A DNA stretch of 64,000 bases from Ectopseudomonas mendocina (GTDB lineage Bacteria > Pseudomonadota > Gammaproteobacteria > Pseudomonadales > Pseudomonadaceae). The translations under genes and the position numbers were made by a program. The stretch is taken from positions 1 through 64,000 of the forward strand of contig NZ_VRYE01000018.1 of assembly GCF_008041835.1 (NCBI RefSeq). The letters are read 5' to 3'. The notes under the pieces are model-generated. The model ran no database searches, was not told where the DNA came from, and worked only from the letters and a program-made list of their open reading frames with translations. Below, one piece after another: positions 43,836 through 53,927 of this stretch (positions are counted from its first letter, which is position 1; each line of letters opens with the position of its first letter).

Positions 43836-43956
43836 CTAAGGAAACTCTGAAAAACTCGTCATTCCCGCGCAAGCGGGAATCCAGAACCTGCGAAACTCCT
43901 GGGCTCCCGCCTTCGCGGGAGTGACGATAAATAACTTTTTCAGAACATCCCTAAAG
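43836..43956. mobile_element. Palindromic miniature element, family 2, copy B
   Basis: Runs CTAAGGAAACTCTGAAAAAC ... TTTTTCAGAACATCCCTAAAG with inner TCATTCCCGCG and CGCGGGAGTGAC arms. It is homologous, in the opposite orientation on this strand, to the copy inserted in the cobGHI riboswitch at 7980-8100. It lies between the binding-protein start and the deacetylase stop. Confidence 0.72.
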
Positions 43957-43976
43957 TGCCTCCCACAACCGGGCGG

Positions 43977-45005
<1,029 letters not shown>

Positions 45006-45215
45006 GCGAAGCGCTCCAGGCTCGTTGTTGTGCCTGCATTGTTCGCCTGCCTGACCAGCGTCGAGAACGCTGGCAACGGCCAAAAGGGGATCGAAATGGC
45101 CAAATTGCCTTGCCACCGGCACGGGGGTGGAAGGTGTAACGCGGTATGAGTCTTAAGTTTTCGTTAAGCCTTTGTGCCGAGAGTGACGCCACCGCACCAC
45201 ATCAGGAGCCTTCTC

Positions 45216-45509
45216 ATGCGTCGTCTACTGCTCGTTCCCGCTCTGCTGGCATGCGCCGCGCCGGCCTTGGCCGATACCGAATGCGCCCGCCCTGATCGCA
45301 GCGCCTGGATGCCCGAATCGCAGTTCCGCGAGCAGATGAAGCGCCAGGGCGTGCAGATCACCAAGTTCCGCATCACCCCCGGCAATTGCTACGAGATCTA
45401 TGGCTTCGATGCCAACGGCCGCAAGCTGGAGATCTACTACGACCCGGTCGATGCCCGCCCGGTAGAAGAAGTCGCCAGCTCGCACCTGGCTTCGCCCAGA
45501 CACCCCTGA
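45216..45509 (+). CDS. PepSY domain exported protein
   Basis: The 97-residue protein has a clear signal peptide ending APALA (residue 19) and one PepSY-like domain (MPESQFREQMKRQGVQITKFRITPG with YEIYGFDANGRKLEIYYDPV strands). PepSY domains occur in secreted or periplasmic proteins and may inhibit proteases; the exact job is unknown. CAGGAGCC precedes the ATG. It is followed after 10 bp by the sialidase-like gene and may be co-transcribed with it. Confidence 0.85.
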   Translation: MRRLLLVPALLACAAPALADTECARPDRSAWMPESQFREQMKRQGVQITKFRITPGNCYEIYGFDANGRKLEIYYDPVDARPVEEVASSHLASPRHP

Positions 45510-45519
45510 ACCACCGAAC

Positions 45520-46797
45520 ATGACCTCGACCCTCAAGACCTGCGCCCTGCTCTTGGGTGCTGCCTCCGTGTTCGCCTACGCCTGGCTCGCCGGCAGCTCG
45601 CACGAATTGGCGCCCTTTGCCCGCGCCCCCGCGCTGCCGGGCAATACGACACCCGCCATGGCGGCGCATTTTGCCTCCTCCGATCTGGAGGATTTCGTTC
45701 ATTCCGCCTCCATCACCGACCTGCCTGGCGGTGATCTGATGGCGGTCTGGTTCGCCGGCACGCGCGAAGGCGCTGCCGACGTACAGATCCGCGCCGCACG
45801 CTTCGATGCCGCCAGCGGCCAGTGGAGCGGCGAGCGCGTGCTGGCAACCCGTGAGGCCACCCAACGCGCGGTCGGCAAGCACATCCGCAAGCTGGGCAAC
45901 CCGGTAATCAGCCTGGCGCCGGACAACCGCCTCTGGCTGTTCTACGTCTCGGTATCGCTCGGCGGCTGGGCTGGTAGCGCGGTCAATGCCATGGTTTCCG
46001 ACGACCTCGGTGAAACCTGGTCGGCGCCCCGGCAACTGGTCACCAGTCCGTTCCTGAACATCAGCACCCTGGTGCGCGCCACGCCCGTGTTCCATAGCGA
46101 CGGCAGCATCGGTTTGCCGGTGTATCACGAGTTCCTCGGCAAGTTTCCCGAGTACCTGCACCTGAGCGCGAACGGTGAAGTGCTGGGCAAGCACCGCATC
46201 GGCAAGGGGCGAGACTCTCTGCAACCGACCGTGGTGGCGCTGGACGAACGCCGCGCCGTGGCCCTTTTGCGCTATGCCGGCGAGGAGCATCACCGCGTAC
46301 TGGCCAGCTACAGCGAAGATGCCGGGCGCAACTGGAGCCAGCCCGAGCCGGTGGAACCGAGCAACCCCAACTCTTCGCTGGCGGCGGTCGGTCGCCCGGA
46401 CGGCAGCCTGCTGGTGGCGATGAATGACCTTGAAGACGGGCGCTTTCGCCTGACGCTCTATGCCACCGACGCTAACCTGAGCAACTGGCGTAACCTGGGT
46501 GAGCTCGACGAAAGCCCCAACCCCTGGGGCGAGCCGATCGCGCGGGATGAATTTCCCGCCGTGGTCAGTGAGAAATACCTGGCCAGCGGCGGCAAGCCCG
46601 AGCAGCAGGCGACCTTCCTCGAGCGGGTGAGCGCGCGCATGTGCAGCGACGACGGTTGTTCCTTCGACTACGAATATCCCTACTTCGTCCGTGATCGCGA
46701 GGGTGCCTATCACCTGGTCTATTCGTGGAACGACATGTTCATCAAGCACCTGACCTTCAACGAGGCCTGGGTCTCGGAGCGCCACCCGCATGACTGA
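45520..46797 (+). CDS. Exo-sialidase-like BNR repeat protein
   Basis: The 425-residue protein has a hydrophobic N-terminal anchor (residues 5-20) and a six-bladed propeller sialidase-like domain. Two Asp-box motifs are visible, SDDLGETWS and SEDAGRNWS. FHSASITDLPGGDLMAVWFAGTREG is typical of the family start. It likely acts on sugars or glycoconjugates outside the inner membrane, but sialidase activity is not shown by the sequence. Its stop overlaps the start of the membrane protein gene by 8 bp, and that gene overlaps the sulfatase gene, so the three form one unit. Confidence 0.85.
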   Translation: MTSTLKTCALLLGAASVFAYAWLAGSSHELAPFARAPALPGNTTPAMAAHFASSDLEDFVHSASITDLPGGDLMAVWFAGTREGAADVQIRAARFDAASGQWSGERVLATREATQRAVGKHIRKLGNPVISLAPDNRLWLFYVSVSLGGWAGSAVNAMVSDDLGETWSAPRQLVTSPFLNISTLVRATPVFHSDGSIGLPVYHEFLGKFPEYLHLSANGEVLGKHRIGKGRDSLQPTVVALDERRAVALLRYAGEEHHRVLASYSEDAGRNWSQPEPVEPSNPNSSLAAVGRPDGSLLVAMNDLEDGRFRLTLYATDANLSNWRNLGELDESPNPWGEPIARDEFPAVVSEKYLASGGKPEQQATFLERVSARMCSDDGCSFDYEYPYFVRDREGAYHLVYSWNDMFIKHLTFNEAWVSERHPHD

Positions 46798-47380
46798 TTT
46801 CTGGCTGCCACACCTGGCCTTTACCCTGTTGCTGTTCCTGATCTTCACCCGGCTGGCGCGTACTGCCCTGCAGCGCGGCATCCTGCTGGCGGGCTGCCTG
46901 CTGCTCAGCCTGCTGCCGGTGCAGGGCATCAGCCTGGCGTTGCAACTGCGCACGTACATCGGTGATCTGTCGATTGCCAGCCTGGTGCTGCTGGGTTGGG
47001 CAACGCTGGCTCGCTTCGGCTTGCCGCGTGCCTGTGGCAGAGACCGCCTGGCCAGCCTGGCACTGTTCGCCGGCCTGGCCGTGCTGCTTTACCCGGCGGC
47101 ACTGGGCTTGAGCTACGCCGACCCTTACCAGCTGGGTTTTGAGCCCCGGCCGATGCTGTTGGTCATTGGGCTGCTGTGCGCGGTGCTGATCGTCCAGCGC
47201 AGTTGGCTGGGCGCCCTGGCATTGGTGCTGGCGACGCTGGCCTTCGCGCTGCGCCTGGGCGCTTCGGAAAACTATTGGGACTACCTGATCGACCCCTACC
47301 TGGCCCTCTATAGCCTGGGTGCGCTGCTGAGTGCCGCTGTGCGCTGGCTGCTGGCCCGACCGACAAGGAAACTCGCATGA
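46790..47380 (+). CDS. Hypothetical inner-membrane protein
   Basis: The 196-residue protein is very hydrophobic with about six to seven predicted helices (for example FTLLLFLIFTRLA and GILLAGCLLLSLLPV). I recognise no named domain. It is embedded between the sialidase-like gene (8-bp overlap) and the LTA synthase-like gene (4-bp overlap, ATGA), so its product probably works with theirs in envelope polymer metabolism (inference). Confidence 0.8.
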   Translation: MTDFWLPHLAFTLLLFLIFTRLARTALQRGILLAGCLLLSLLPVQGISLALQLRTYIGDLSIASLVLLGWATLARFGLPRACGRDRLASLALFAGLAVLLYPAALGLSYADPYQLGFEPRPMLLVIGLLCAVLIVQRSWLGALALVLATLAFALRLGASENYWDYLIDPYLALYSLGALLSAAVRWLLARPTRKLA

Positions 47381-49413
47381 GCTGGCTGAAATCCCGCCGC
47401 CTGCATTACCTGGCAGGCCTGACGGCGCTGCTGTTCGTCCTCTTCGCCGCCCTGCGCATGCTGTTCCTGCTGGGCTTTTCCGCTGTCGACAGCATCAGCG
47501 ACCCTGACGTGCTGCCCACGCTCGGCATCGGCCTGCGCTTCGACCTGCGCCTGGCCCTGCTGCTGATGCTGCCGGTCGGCATTCTGCTGGCGCTGCCCAA
47601 GCTGCGCCTGGCGCGTTTTCGCGCGGTGCGCTGGCTGCTGCGGGGTTACCTGGTGCTGGCCGTGGCGGCGCTGGGCCTGCTGTACATCATCGACTTCGGC
47701 CACTATGCCTACCTGGGCGTGCGCCTCAACGCCACGGTGTTGCGCTTTGCCGGCGATGCGCAGATTTCCGCCGGCATGCTCTGGCAGACCTACCCGGTGC
47801 TGTGGATAACCCTGGCCTGGCTGGCCGGCGTGGTGCTCTGGGCCTGGGCGCTTCTGCGCCTGGAGCGTGTCACCCTGGATCGACCGCAAGCACAACGAGT
47901 CGGCGTGTTGCCGGCAATCGGCGGTGCGGCGGTGGTGGGCGTGCTGGTATTCTTCGGCCTGCTCGGCCGCGCCAGCGCGCTGAACCTGGAGAACCCGGTG
48001 CCGCTGCGCTGGAGCGATGCCTTTTACAGCGGTAACAGTCAGGTCGGTGCGCTCGGGATCAATCCGGCGCTGTTTCTCTTCGACACCCTCAAGCTGGAGC
48101 CTGCCGCCTTCGACGAGACGGCCACGCGCGAGCATTACGAGGTGGTGGCCGATTACCTGGGCGTCAGCGAGCGCGATGCGCAGGCGCTGAACTTCTTCCG
48201 CCACCAGCCGCCGCAGGCGCACCGCATCCAGGCTGAGCGCCAGCCCAACGTGGTCTTCGTCATGCTCGAATCGCTCGGCACCAGCGCCGTGGGTGCCTAC
48301 GGCAACCCGCTGAACCCGACGCCGAATCTGGATCGTCTGGCTCAGGAAAGCTGGTTCTTCCGTCACTTCTACGTGCCGGTCACCGGCACCGCCAAGACGG
48401 TGTGGGCGAGCATCACCGGCATCCCTGACGTATCGCGCCAGGAGACCGCCACGCGCAACCCGCTGATCGCCCGCCAGCGCACGCTGATCAACGCGCTCGA
48501 CGGCTACGAGAAGTTCTACATGATCGGCGGCAACGCCGGCTGGGCCAACATCAATGCGTTGATCCGCCAGAGCATCGACGGCGTGCAACTCTATGAAGAG
48601 CGTGACTGGCAGTCGCCCCAGGTGGACGTGTGGGGCATCTCCGACCTGGATTTCTTCAAGGAAAGCACGCGCATTCTCGGCGCTCTGCCCAAGGACAAGC
48701 CGTTCTTCGCCTACCTGCAGACCTCCGGCAACCACCGGCCCTTCACCATTCCCAAGGATAACGACGGTTTCGAGGCGCTCGACCTGCCGCTGGAACAGGT
48801 GCAGCAGGCCGGCTCGCGCAGTGTCGAGCAGTACAATGCGGTGCGTCTGCTCGACTTCAATATCGGTCGCCTGATGGAGCTGGCCAAGGAGCAGGGCTTC
48901 TACGACGACACCATTTTCGTCTTCTTCGGCGACCACAACACCCGCATCAGTCAGATCCCGCACATGGCGCCGGCTTTCGAACAACTGGGGCTGGAGAGCA
49001 ACAACGTGCCGCTGTTGATTCATGCGCCGAAATGGCTGGCGCCGCGCGAGTTTGACGCGGCCGTGGGCCTGGCCGACCTGCTGCCGACCGTAGCCGGCAT
49101 GGTCGGTGTGCCCTTCGATAACGGCGGCCTCGGTCGTGACCTGCAACTGCCAGCGCCGGAAGGTGAGCGCGTGGTGCCGCTGGTGCTGCAGGAAGGCACC
49201 TTCCCGGTGATCGGCGCGGTGACCCGTGATTTTCTCGTGCAGATGCAACACGACGGCAGCTCGCCGACCCTGCACGACCTGCGCTCGCCGACGCCGCGCG
49301 ACAACGTCGCCGAGCAGCACCCCGAGGAATTCCAGCGCTTGTTGGCGCTGAGCCGTGGCCTGCATGAAGCCGCGCGGTTGCAGATGTATCGCAACGTGCA
49401 GGCGGAGGACTGA
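47377..49413 (+). CDS. LTA synthase family sulfatase/phosphotransferase
   Basis: The 678-residue protein has about five N-terminal membrane helices (residues 10 to about 200) and a large periplasmic sulfatase-fold domain. NVVFVMLESLGTSAVG begins it, with metal ligand Glu; PVTGTAKTVWASITG has a Thr at the expected nucleophile position; and FVFFGDHNTRI holds the Asp-His metal ligands. Such enzymes transfer phosphoglycerol or phosphoethanolamine onto glycans or lipids. In Gram-negative bacteria likely products are OPG-type or surface-glycan decorations. It is the last gene of the three-gene unit. Confidence 0.88.
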   Translation: MSWLKSRRLHYLAGLTALLFVLFAALRMLFLLGFSAVDSISDPDVLPTLGIGLRFDLRLALLLMLPVGILLALPKLRLARFRAVRWLLRGYLVLAVAALGLLYIIDFGHYAYLGVRLNATVLRFAGDAQISAGMLWQTYPVLWITLAWLAGVVLWAWALLRLERVTLDRPQAQRVGVLPAIGGAAVVGVLVFFGLLGRASALNLENPVPLRWSDAFYSGNSQVGALGINPALFLFDTLKLEPAAFDETATREHYEVVADYLGVSERDAQALNFFRHQPPQAHRIQAERQPNVVFVMLESLGTSAVGAYGNPLNPTPNLDRLAQESWFFRHFYVPVTGTAKTVWASITGIPDVSRQETATRNPLIARQRTLINALDGYEKFYMIGGNAGWANINALIRQSIDGVQLYEERDWQSPQVDVWGISDLDFFKESTRILGALPKDKPFFAYLQTSGNHRPFTIPKDNDGFEALDLPLEQVQQAGSRSVEQYNAVRLLDFNIGRLMELAKEQGFYDDTIFVFFGDHNTRISQIPHMAPAFEQLGLESNNVPLLIHAPKWLAPREFDAAVGLADLLPTVAGMVGVPFDNGGLGRDLQLPAPEGERVVPLVLQEGTFPVIGAVTRDFLVQMQHDGSSPTLHDLRSPTPRDNVAEQHPEEFQRLLALSRGLHEAARLQMYRNVQAED

Positions 49414-49419
49414 AGATTC

Positions 49420-49479
49420 GGTGCGCGCGGCGCACCCTACAAAGGCACGCGCCGCATCGTAGGGTGCGCCATGCGCACC
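49420..49479. repeat. Inverted repeat after the sulfatase gene
   Basis: A 21-bp arm starting GGTGCGCGCGGCGCACC (49420) pairs with its partner ending GCCATGCGCACC (49479) with two mismatches. It includes the GTAGGGTG motif seen at 18162 and 41445. Confidence 0.6.
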
Positions 49480-49496
49480 GCTCAATGACGATACAA

Positions 49497-49513
49497 ACGG
49501 CTGTACGAGCCGT
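49497..49513 (-). terminator. Probable weak terminator of the AraC regulator gene
   Basis: On the minus strand ACGGCT-CGTAC-AGCCGT is followed by TTGTATC, beginning 7 bp after the stop codon. Confidence 0.45.
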
Positions 49514-49519
49514 TAGGTC

Positions 49520-50512
49520 TTAGGCGCGAAAGCGGCTCGGCGGCACGCCGCTCCAGCGCTGAAAGGCATGACGGAAGCTGGCGGTTTCGCTGAAGCCGAG
49601 CACCTCGGCGATGCGGTACACCGGCCATTGCGCCTCGCTGAGCAGCGCCTTGGCGCGCTCGAAGCGAAGCTCGTCAAGCAGGCCCTGGTAGCTGGTGCCC
49701 AGCTCCTGCAGATGACGGCGCAGGGTTCGCGGCGAGCAATGCATCTGCTGCGCCAGGTTCTCCAGCCCCGGCGGTTCGACCAGTTGCGCGGCGAGCAACT
49801 GGCGCACCCGTTCCAGCCAGGCCTGGCGGCTGCTGAATTCGGCATTCAGGCGCCGACAACGCTCGACCATGTCGCCATGGGTGACGCTGTCGGCCAGCGG
49901 CAAGCGGCGTTCCAGCAGTTCGGCGGGAAAGGCGAAGGCATTGCGCTGCGCCGTGAAGCGCAGCGGGCAGGGAAAACTCTGTGCATAGCGCGCAACGTAG
50001 TCTGGCCGGGCGTAGGTGAACTCGGCGCTCGCCAAGGGCAGCGGCTGGCGCAGCAGTTCGTCGCCGATCAGTTTCAGCGACGCCAGGCACATCTCGACGT
50101 TGAACACTTCCAGCGCCTGGGCATGCCGGTAGCCACTGGCGCTGATCCAGGCCAGCTCGCCTTCTACCTGCAGATCGAGACGGAAATAGGTACCGAGCAG
50201 GGCGGGGTACTGCAGCAGCAGGCGCCAGGCGTCACCAAAGGTGGCAGCCGATAGCGCCGCGTAACCCAGTAGCCCATAGGAAGAAACATGCAGACTGCGC
50301 CCCAACTCCAGGCCCAGGTCGGCGCGCAAGGTCAGGGCATTGGCACAGACTTGCAGCTCCTGCACCCGGGTTATGCGCGCGTCGGCATTGTCCAGGTCAG
50401 CCGCAGCAATGCCGCTTCCGGCCAGCAATTGTGGGCGCAATTCGGGCTGGTCGGCGAAGCGTTGCAGGATCAGGGAAACCACGTGCAGGGTGGTCAGCGA
50501 GGCGTGCAGCAT
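49520..50512 (-). CDS. AraC family transcriptional regulator with Arabinose_bd-type domain
   Basis: The 330-residue protein has an N-terminal ligand domain of the kind found in OruR/ArgR-like and VirF-type regulators (LLGYAALSAATFGDAWRLLLQYPALLGT) and a C-terminal double helix-turn-helix (LENLAQQMHCSPRTLRRHLQELG and YRIAEVLGFSETASFRHAFQRWSG). The target genes are unknown. It is followed on the same strand upstream by a tiny gene and adhA, which read in the same direction. Confidence 0.9.
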   Translation of the reverse strand: MLHASLTTLHVVSLILQRFADQPELRPQLLAGSGIAAADLDNADARITRVQELQVCANALTLRADLGLELGRSLHVSSYGLLGYAALSAATFGDAWRLLLQYPALLGTYFRLDLQVEGELAWISASGYRHAQALEVFNVEMCLASLKLIGDELLRQPLPLASAEFTYARPDYVARYAQSFPCPLRFTAQRNAFAFPAELLERRLPLADSVTHGDMVERCRRLNAEFSSRQAWLERVRQLLAAQLVEPPGLENLAQQMHCSPRTLRRHLQELGTSYQGLLDELRFERAKALLSEAQWPVYRIAEVLGFSETASFRHAFQRWSGVPPSRFRA

Positions 50513-50593
50513 GATGCGTTCCGTGAGCGTAATTACGCAAAAGAACGCAAGAAATATGCCGTGAGGCGGCGGGCCCTGGCTCGCCCAAACGGA

Positions 50594-50734
50594 TCAGTGG
50601 TTACGCATAATGTCGTTGATGAGGTCGCCCTGATTCGATTCATCTTTGCGTATGGTGAACTGCAGTTGGTCGTCTTGCTCGCGCAACTGGAAGGAAAGCA
50701 GGAGGAGGGCAACGAGCGAAACGTACTGTTTCAT
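50594..50734 (-). CDS. Small 46-residue protein with N-terminal hydrophobic segment
   Basis: A 47-codon frame with ATG at 50734, preceded by CAAGGACG 8-15 bases upstream. The peptide has a short hydrophobic stretch (YVSLVALLLLSFQ, residues 4-16) followed by a charged tail (REQDDQLQFTIRKDE) and ends IMRNH. This resembles a small exported or membrane-tethered peptide. No family is recognised. It stands alone between adhA and the AraC regulator. Confidence 0.6.
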   Translation of the reverse strand: MKQYVSLVALLLLSFQLREQDDQLQFTIRKDESNQGDLINDIMRNH

Positions 50735-50852
50735 GACGACACGTCCTTGTTCGGATGAAGAGCGCACAGTATAGCCCGCCGCCTGGCGGCGATCTGTGCG
50801 CCCGTCCGCGTCCGTTCTGTAGGAAAGTTGCCAGTGCGTGGCCTTGCTCGAA

Positions 50853-51875
50853 TCAGAACTGCAGCACCACCCGCCCCTCGATCTGCCCGCCGCGCATCTG
50901 CTCGAAGATGCCATTGATGTTGTCGAGCGTGTCGCTGTGCACTGTGGCCTTGACCAGGCCCTCGCCAGCGAAATCCAGTGCCTCCTGCAAATCGGCGCGG
51001 GTGCCGACGATCGAGCCGGTGATCGTGATGGCCTTGAGCACCACGTCGAAAATCGGCGTGGGGAAGTCACCTGGCGGCAGGCCGACCAGCGCCACGGTGC
51101 CGCGCCTGCGCGCCATACCGATGGCCTGGCCAAAGGCGGCGTTGGACACCGCTGTGACCAGTACGCCATGGGCGCCACCGATATCGCGCTGCACCACCTC
51201 GGCCGGATTTTCCTTACGCGCATTGATGGTCAGGCTGGCGCCGAGCTTGCGCGCCAACTCCAGCTTGGCGTCGTCGACATCCACCGCGATGACGTGCAGG
51301 CCCATGGCGCGGGCATACTGCACTGCAACGTGGCCGAGGCCGCCGATACCGGAGATCGCCACCCACTGGCCGGGGCGCGCCCCGGTTTCCTTTAGCCCCT
51401 TGTATACCGTCACGCCGGCGCAAAGGATCGGCGCAATTTCCAGAAAATCGACGCTTTTCGGCAGGATGCCGACGTAGTTCGGATCAGCCAGCACGTATTC
51501 GGCGTAGCCACCGTTGATCGAATAACCGGTGTTCTGCTGGCTCTCGCACAGGGTTTCCCAGCCGGTCAGGCAGTGCTCGCAGCAGCCGCAGGCGGTGTAC
51601 AGCCAGGGCACGCCGACGCGGTCGCCTTCCTTCACCCGAGTTACGCCGCTGCCGACCGCTGCCACGTAGCCGACCCCTTCGTGACCGGGAATGAACGGCA
51701 GACTCGGCTTCACCGGCCAGTCGCCCTCGGCGGCGTGCAGGTCGGTATGGCACACGCCCGAGGCCTCGATTTTCACCAGAATCTGCCCGGGGCCGGGCAG
51801 TGGGGTGTTCACCTCTTCGATACGCAACGGCTGCCCGAAGGCGTGGACGACGGCGGCTTTCATGGTCGGGTTCAT
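50853..51875 (-). CDS. adhA: Zinc-dependent alcohol dehydrogenase
   Basis: The 340-residue medium-chain dehydrogenase has catalytic zinc ligands in [10 protein letters not shown] and PGHEGVG, four structural-zinc cysteines in [15 protein letters not shown], and the NAD-binding [13 protein letters not shown]. It oxidises primary alcohols or reduces aldehydes with NAD(H). It sits next to purE-purK in divergent orientation, as I recall for adhA in P. aeruginosa. AAGAGGAAC precedes the ATG at 51875. Confidence 0.93.
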   Translation of the reverse strand: MNPTMKAAVVHAFGQPLRIEEVNTPLPGPGQILVKIEASGVCHTDLHAAEGDWPVKPSLPFIPGHEGVGYVAAVGSGVTRVKEGDRVGVPWLYTACGCCEHCLTGWETLCESQQNTGYSINGGYAEYVLADPNYVGILPKSVDFLEIAPILCAGVTVYKGLKETGARPGQWVAISGIGGLGHVAVQYARAMGLHVIAVDVDDAKLELARKLGASLTINARKENPAEVVQRDIGGAHGVLVTAVSNAAFGQAIGMARRRGTVALVGLPPGDFPTPIFDVVLKAITITGSIVGTRADLQEALDFAGEGLVKATVHSDTLDNINGIFEQMRGGQIEGRVVLQF

Positions 51876-52076
51876 GAGCTGTTCCTCTTCCTTGCGAGTG
51901 TCAGGTCAGTATGCGTGCGTAGCCCACGCCTACATTGCTCCAGAGCAAGGTTTAGGCGGTTTTTCCCCCTCAGTCACACCTTGCATGACAAACGGTCACG
52001 GGCAATGCTCGCCAGCCGTGGCTTTGCGTTATACTGCGCGGCCTTCGGCCGGCTGCACCCGGCTAACGAATCATGA

Positions 52077-52115
52077 CAAGCCACGCTGGCCCGCCCGCGT
52101 GGCTTGTTGGTTTTT
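52077..52115 (+). terminator. Terminator-like hairpin in the purE leader
   Basis: CAAGCCACGC (52077-52086) and GCGTGGCTTG (52097-52106) form a perfect 10-bp stem followed by TTGGTTTTT. It lies only 38-47 bp before the purE start and downstream of TATACT (52030-52035), a possible -10 box. It could end upstream transcription or act as an attenuator of purEK. Confidence 0.6.
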
Positions 52116-52152
52116 GACGCGCCGCGAGGCGCCCGAGAGAAGAGGCACTTTG

Positions 52153-52644
52153 ATGAGCGCACTGGTTGGCGTGATCATGGGCTCCAAGTCCGATTGGTCC
52201 ACCCTTAGCCACACCGCCGAGATGCTGGACAAGCTGGGCATTCCCCACGAGGTCAAGGTGGTCTCCGCCCACCGCACCCCGGACCTGCTGTTCCAGTACG
52301 CCGAAGAGGCCGAGGCCCGCGGCATCCAGGTGATCATCGCCGGTGCCGGTGGCGCCGCTCACCTGCCGGGCATGTGTGCGGCCAAGACGCACCTGCCGGT
52401 ACTCGGCGTGCCGGTGCAGTCGTCCATGCTCTCGGGCGTCGATTCGTTGCTGTCGATCGTGCAGATGCCGGCTGGCGTTCCGGTCGCCACCCTGGCCATC
52501 GGCAAGGCCGGCGCGGTCAACGCGGCGCTGCTGGCCGCCAGCATCCTCGGTCACCAGCATCCGCAGTTCCATGCGGCGCTGAAGCAGTTCCGTCAGGAAC
52601 AGACCGATACCGTGCTGAGCAACCCGGACCCGCGCGAGGCCTGA
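52153..52644 (+). CDS. purE: 5-(carboxyamino)imidazole ribonucleotide mutase
   Basis: The 163-residue protein is a class I Pur[15 protein letters not shown] at the start with the phosphate-binding loop, SAHRTPD, and [11 protein letters not shown]. It converts N5-CAIR to CAIR in purine synthesis, directly after PurK. The ATG at 52153 gives the normal length. purK follows after 145 bp. Confidence 0.97.
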   Translation: MSALVGVIMGSKSDWSTLSHTAEMLDKLGIPHEVKVVSAHRTPDLLFQYAEEAEARGIQVIIAGAGGAAHLPGMCAAKTHLPVLGVPVQSSMLSGVDSLLSIVQMPAGVPVATLAIGKAGAVNAALLAASILGHQHPQFHAALKQFRQEQTDTVLSNPDPREA

Positions 52645-52789
52645 AGCCCATTCCATCAGGGGCTGCGACACGGCGCATTTGCGCTGTGCGCTGCTCGGAA
52701 TGCTCATTTACCGGCGTAAACTCCGCTTCCTGCGCTGCGGGCAACGTTCAACTGCTTGGTCTCGCCACCTGCTGAATAGGGGCTTTGTT
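52645..52789. repeat. purE-purK spacer with a decayed family 1 core
   Basis: Bases 52699-52729 (AATGCTCATTTAC..CGTAAACTCCGC) match the central part of the family 1 elements at 4680 and 7767. The terminal arms are absent. It is probably a remnant. Confidence 0.5.
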
Positions 52790-53875
52790 ATGAAAATCGG
52801 TGTGATCGGTGGCGGCCAGCTGGGCCGCATGATGGCCCTGGCGGGCACCCCGCTGGGTATGCAGTTCGCCTTCCTCGACCCGGCGCCGGATGCCTGCGCC
52901 CAGGCGCTCGGCGAGCATATCCGGGCCGACTACGGCGATCAGGATCATCTGCGCCAGCTGGCCGACGAGGTTGACCTGGTGACCTTCGAGTTCGAGAGCG
53001 TGCCGGCGGAAACCGTGGCCTTCCTCTCGCAGTTCGTGCCGGTCTACCCGAGCGCCGACGCCCTGCGCATCGCCCGTGATCGCTGGTTCGAGAAATCCAT
53101 GTTCCGCGAGCTGGGCATTCCCACGCCGGAGTTCGCCGACATTCAGTCGCAGGCCGACCTCGATGCTGCGGTTGCCAGTATTGGCCTGCCGGCGGTGATG
53201 AAGACCCGCACCCTGGGCTACGACGGCAAGGGCCAGAAAGTCCTGCGCAAGCCGGAAGACGTCACCGGCGCCTTTGCCGAACTGGGCAGCGTGCCGTGCA
53301 TCCTCGAGGGCTTTGTACCCTTCAGCGGCGAGGTGTCACTGATCGCCGTGCGCGCCCGTGATGGCGAAACCCGTTTCTACCCGCTGGTGCACAACACCCA
53401 TGACAGCGGCATCCTCGCCCTGTCCGTCGCCAGCACCGATCATCCGCTGCAGGCGCTGGCCGAGGACTACGTCGGCCGCGTGCTGGACAAGCTCGACTAC
53501 GTCGGCGTGCTGGCCTTCGAGTTCTTCGAGGTGGACGGCGGCCTCAAGGCCAACGAGATCGCCCCGCGCGTGCACAACTCCGGGCACTGGACCATCGAAG
53601 GCGCCGAGTGCAGCCAGTTCGAGAACCACCTGCGCGCCGTCGCCGGCCTGCCGCTGGGCTCCACCGCCAAGCTGGGTGAGAGCGCCATGCTCAACTTCAT
53701 CGGTGAAGTACCGCCGGTGGAGCAGGTGATCAGCATCGCCGACTGCCACCTGCATCACTATGGCAAGGCCTTCAAGGCCGGACGCAAGGTCGGACATGCC
53801 ACGCTTCGCAGTGCTGACCGCGCTGGCCTGGAGGTTGCCATCAGGGCCGTGCAAGCATTGATCGCAAAAGGCTGA
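52790..53875 (+). CDS. purK: 5-(carboxyamino)imidazole ribonucleotide synthase
   Basis: The 361-residue ATP-grasp enzyme starts MKIGVIGGGQLGRMMALAG and has the ATP-grasp segments PAVMKTRTLGYDGKGQ, EGFVPFSGEVSLIAVR and NEIAPRVHNSGHWTIEG. It carboxylates AIR with ATP and bicarbonate, supplying PurE. The ATG at 52790 gives the standard N-terminus; the frame is open upstream through the repeat remnant. Confidence 0.97.
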   Translation: MKIGVIGGGQLGRMMALAGTPLGMQFAFLDPAPDACAQALGEHIRADYGDQDHLRQLADEVDLVTFEFESVPAETVAFLSQFVPVYPSADALRIARDRWFEKSMFRELGIPTPEFADIQSQADLDAAVASIGLPAVMKTRTLGYDGKGQKVLRKPEDVTGAFAELGSVPCILEGFVPFSGEVSLIAVRARDGETRFYPLVHNTHDSGILALSVASTDHPLQALAEDYVGRVLDKLDYVGVLAFEFFEVDGGLKANEIAPRVHNSGHWTIEGAECSQFENHLRAVAGLPLGSTAKLGESAMLNFIGEVPPVEQVISIADCHLHHYGKAFKAGRKVGHATLRSADRAGLEVAIRAVQALIAKG

Positions 53876-53927
53876 TGCGGCATTTCGCAGCTACGCTTTT
53901 GAATGATGGGGTCATTCAAGAGTCCCC

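Noticed and set aside
47308..49485. Open frame of about 725 codons antisense to the LTA synthase-like gene
   Set aside because: Same low-complexity composition; the plus strand encodes a well-motivated sulfatase-fold protein.
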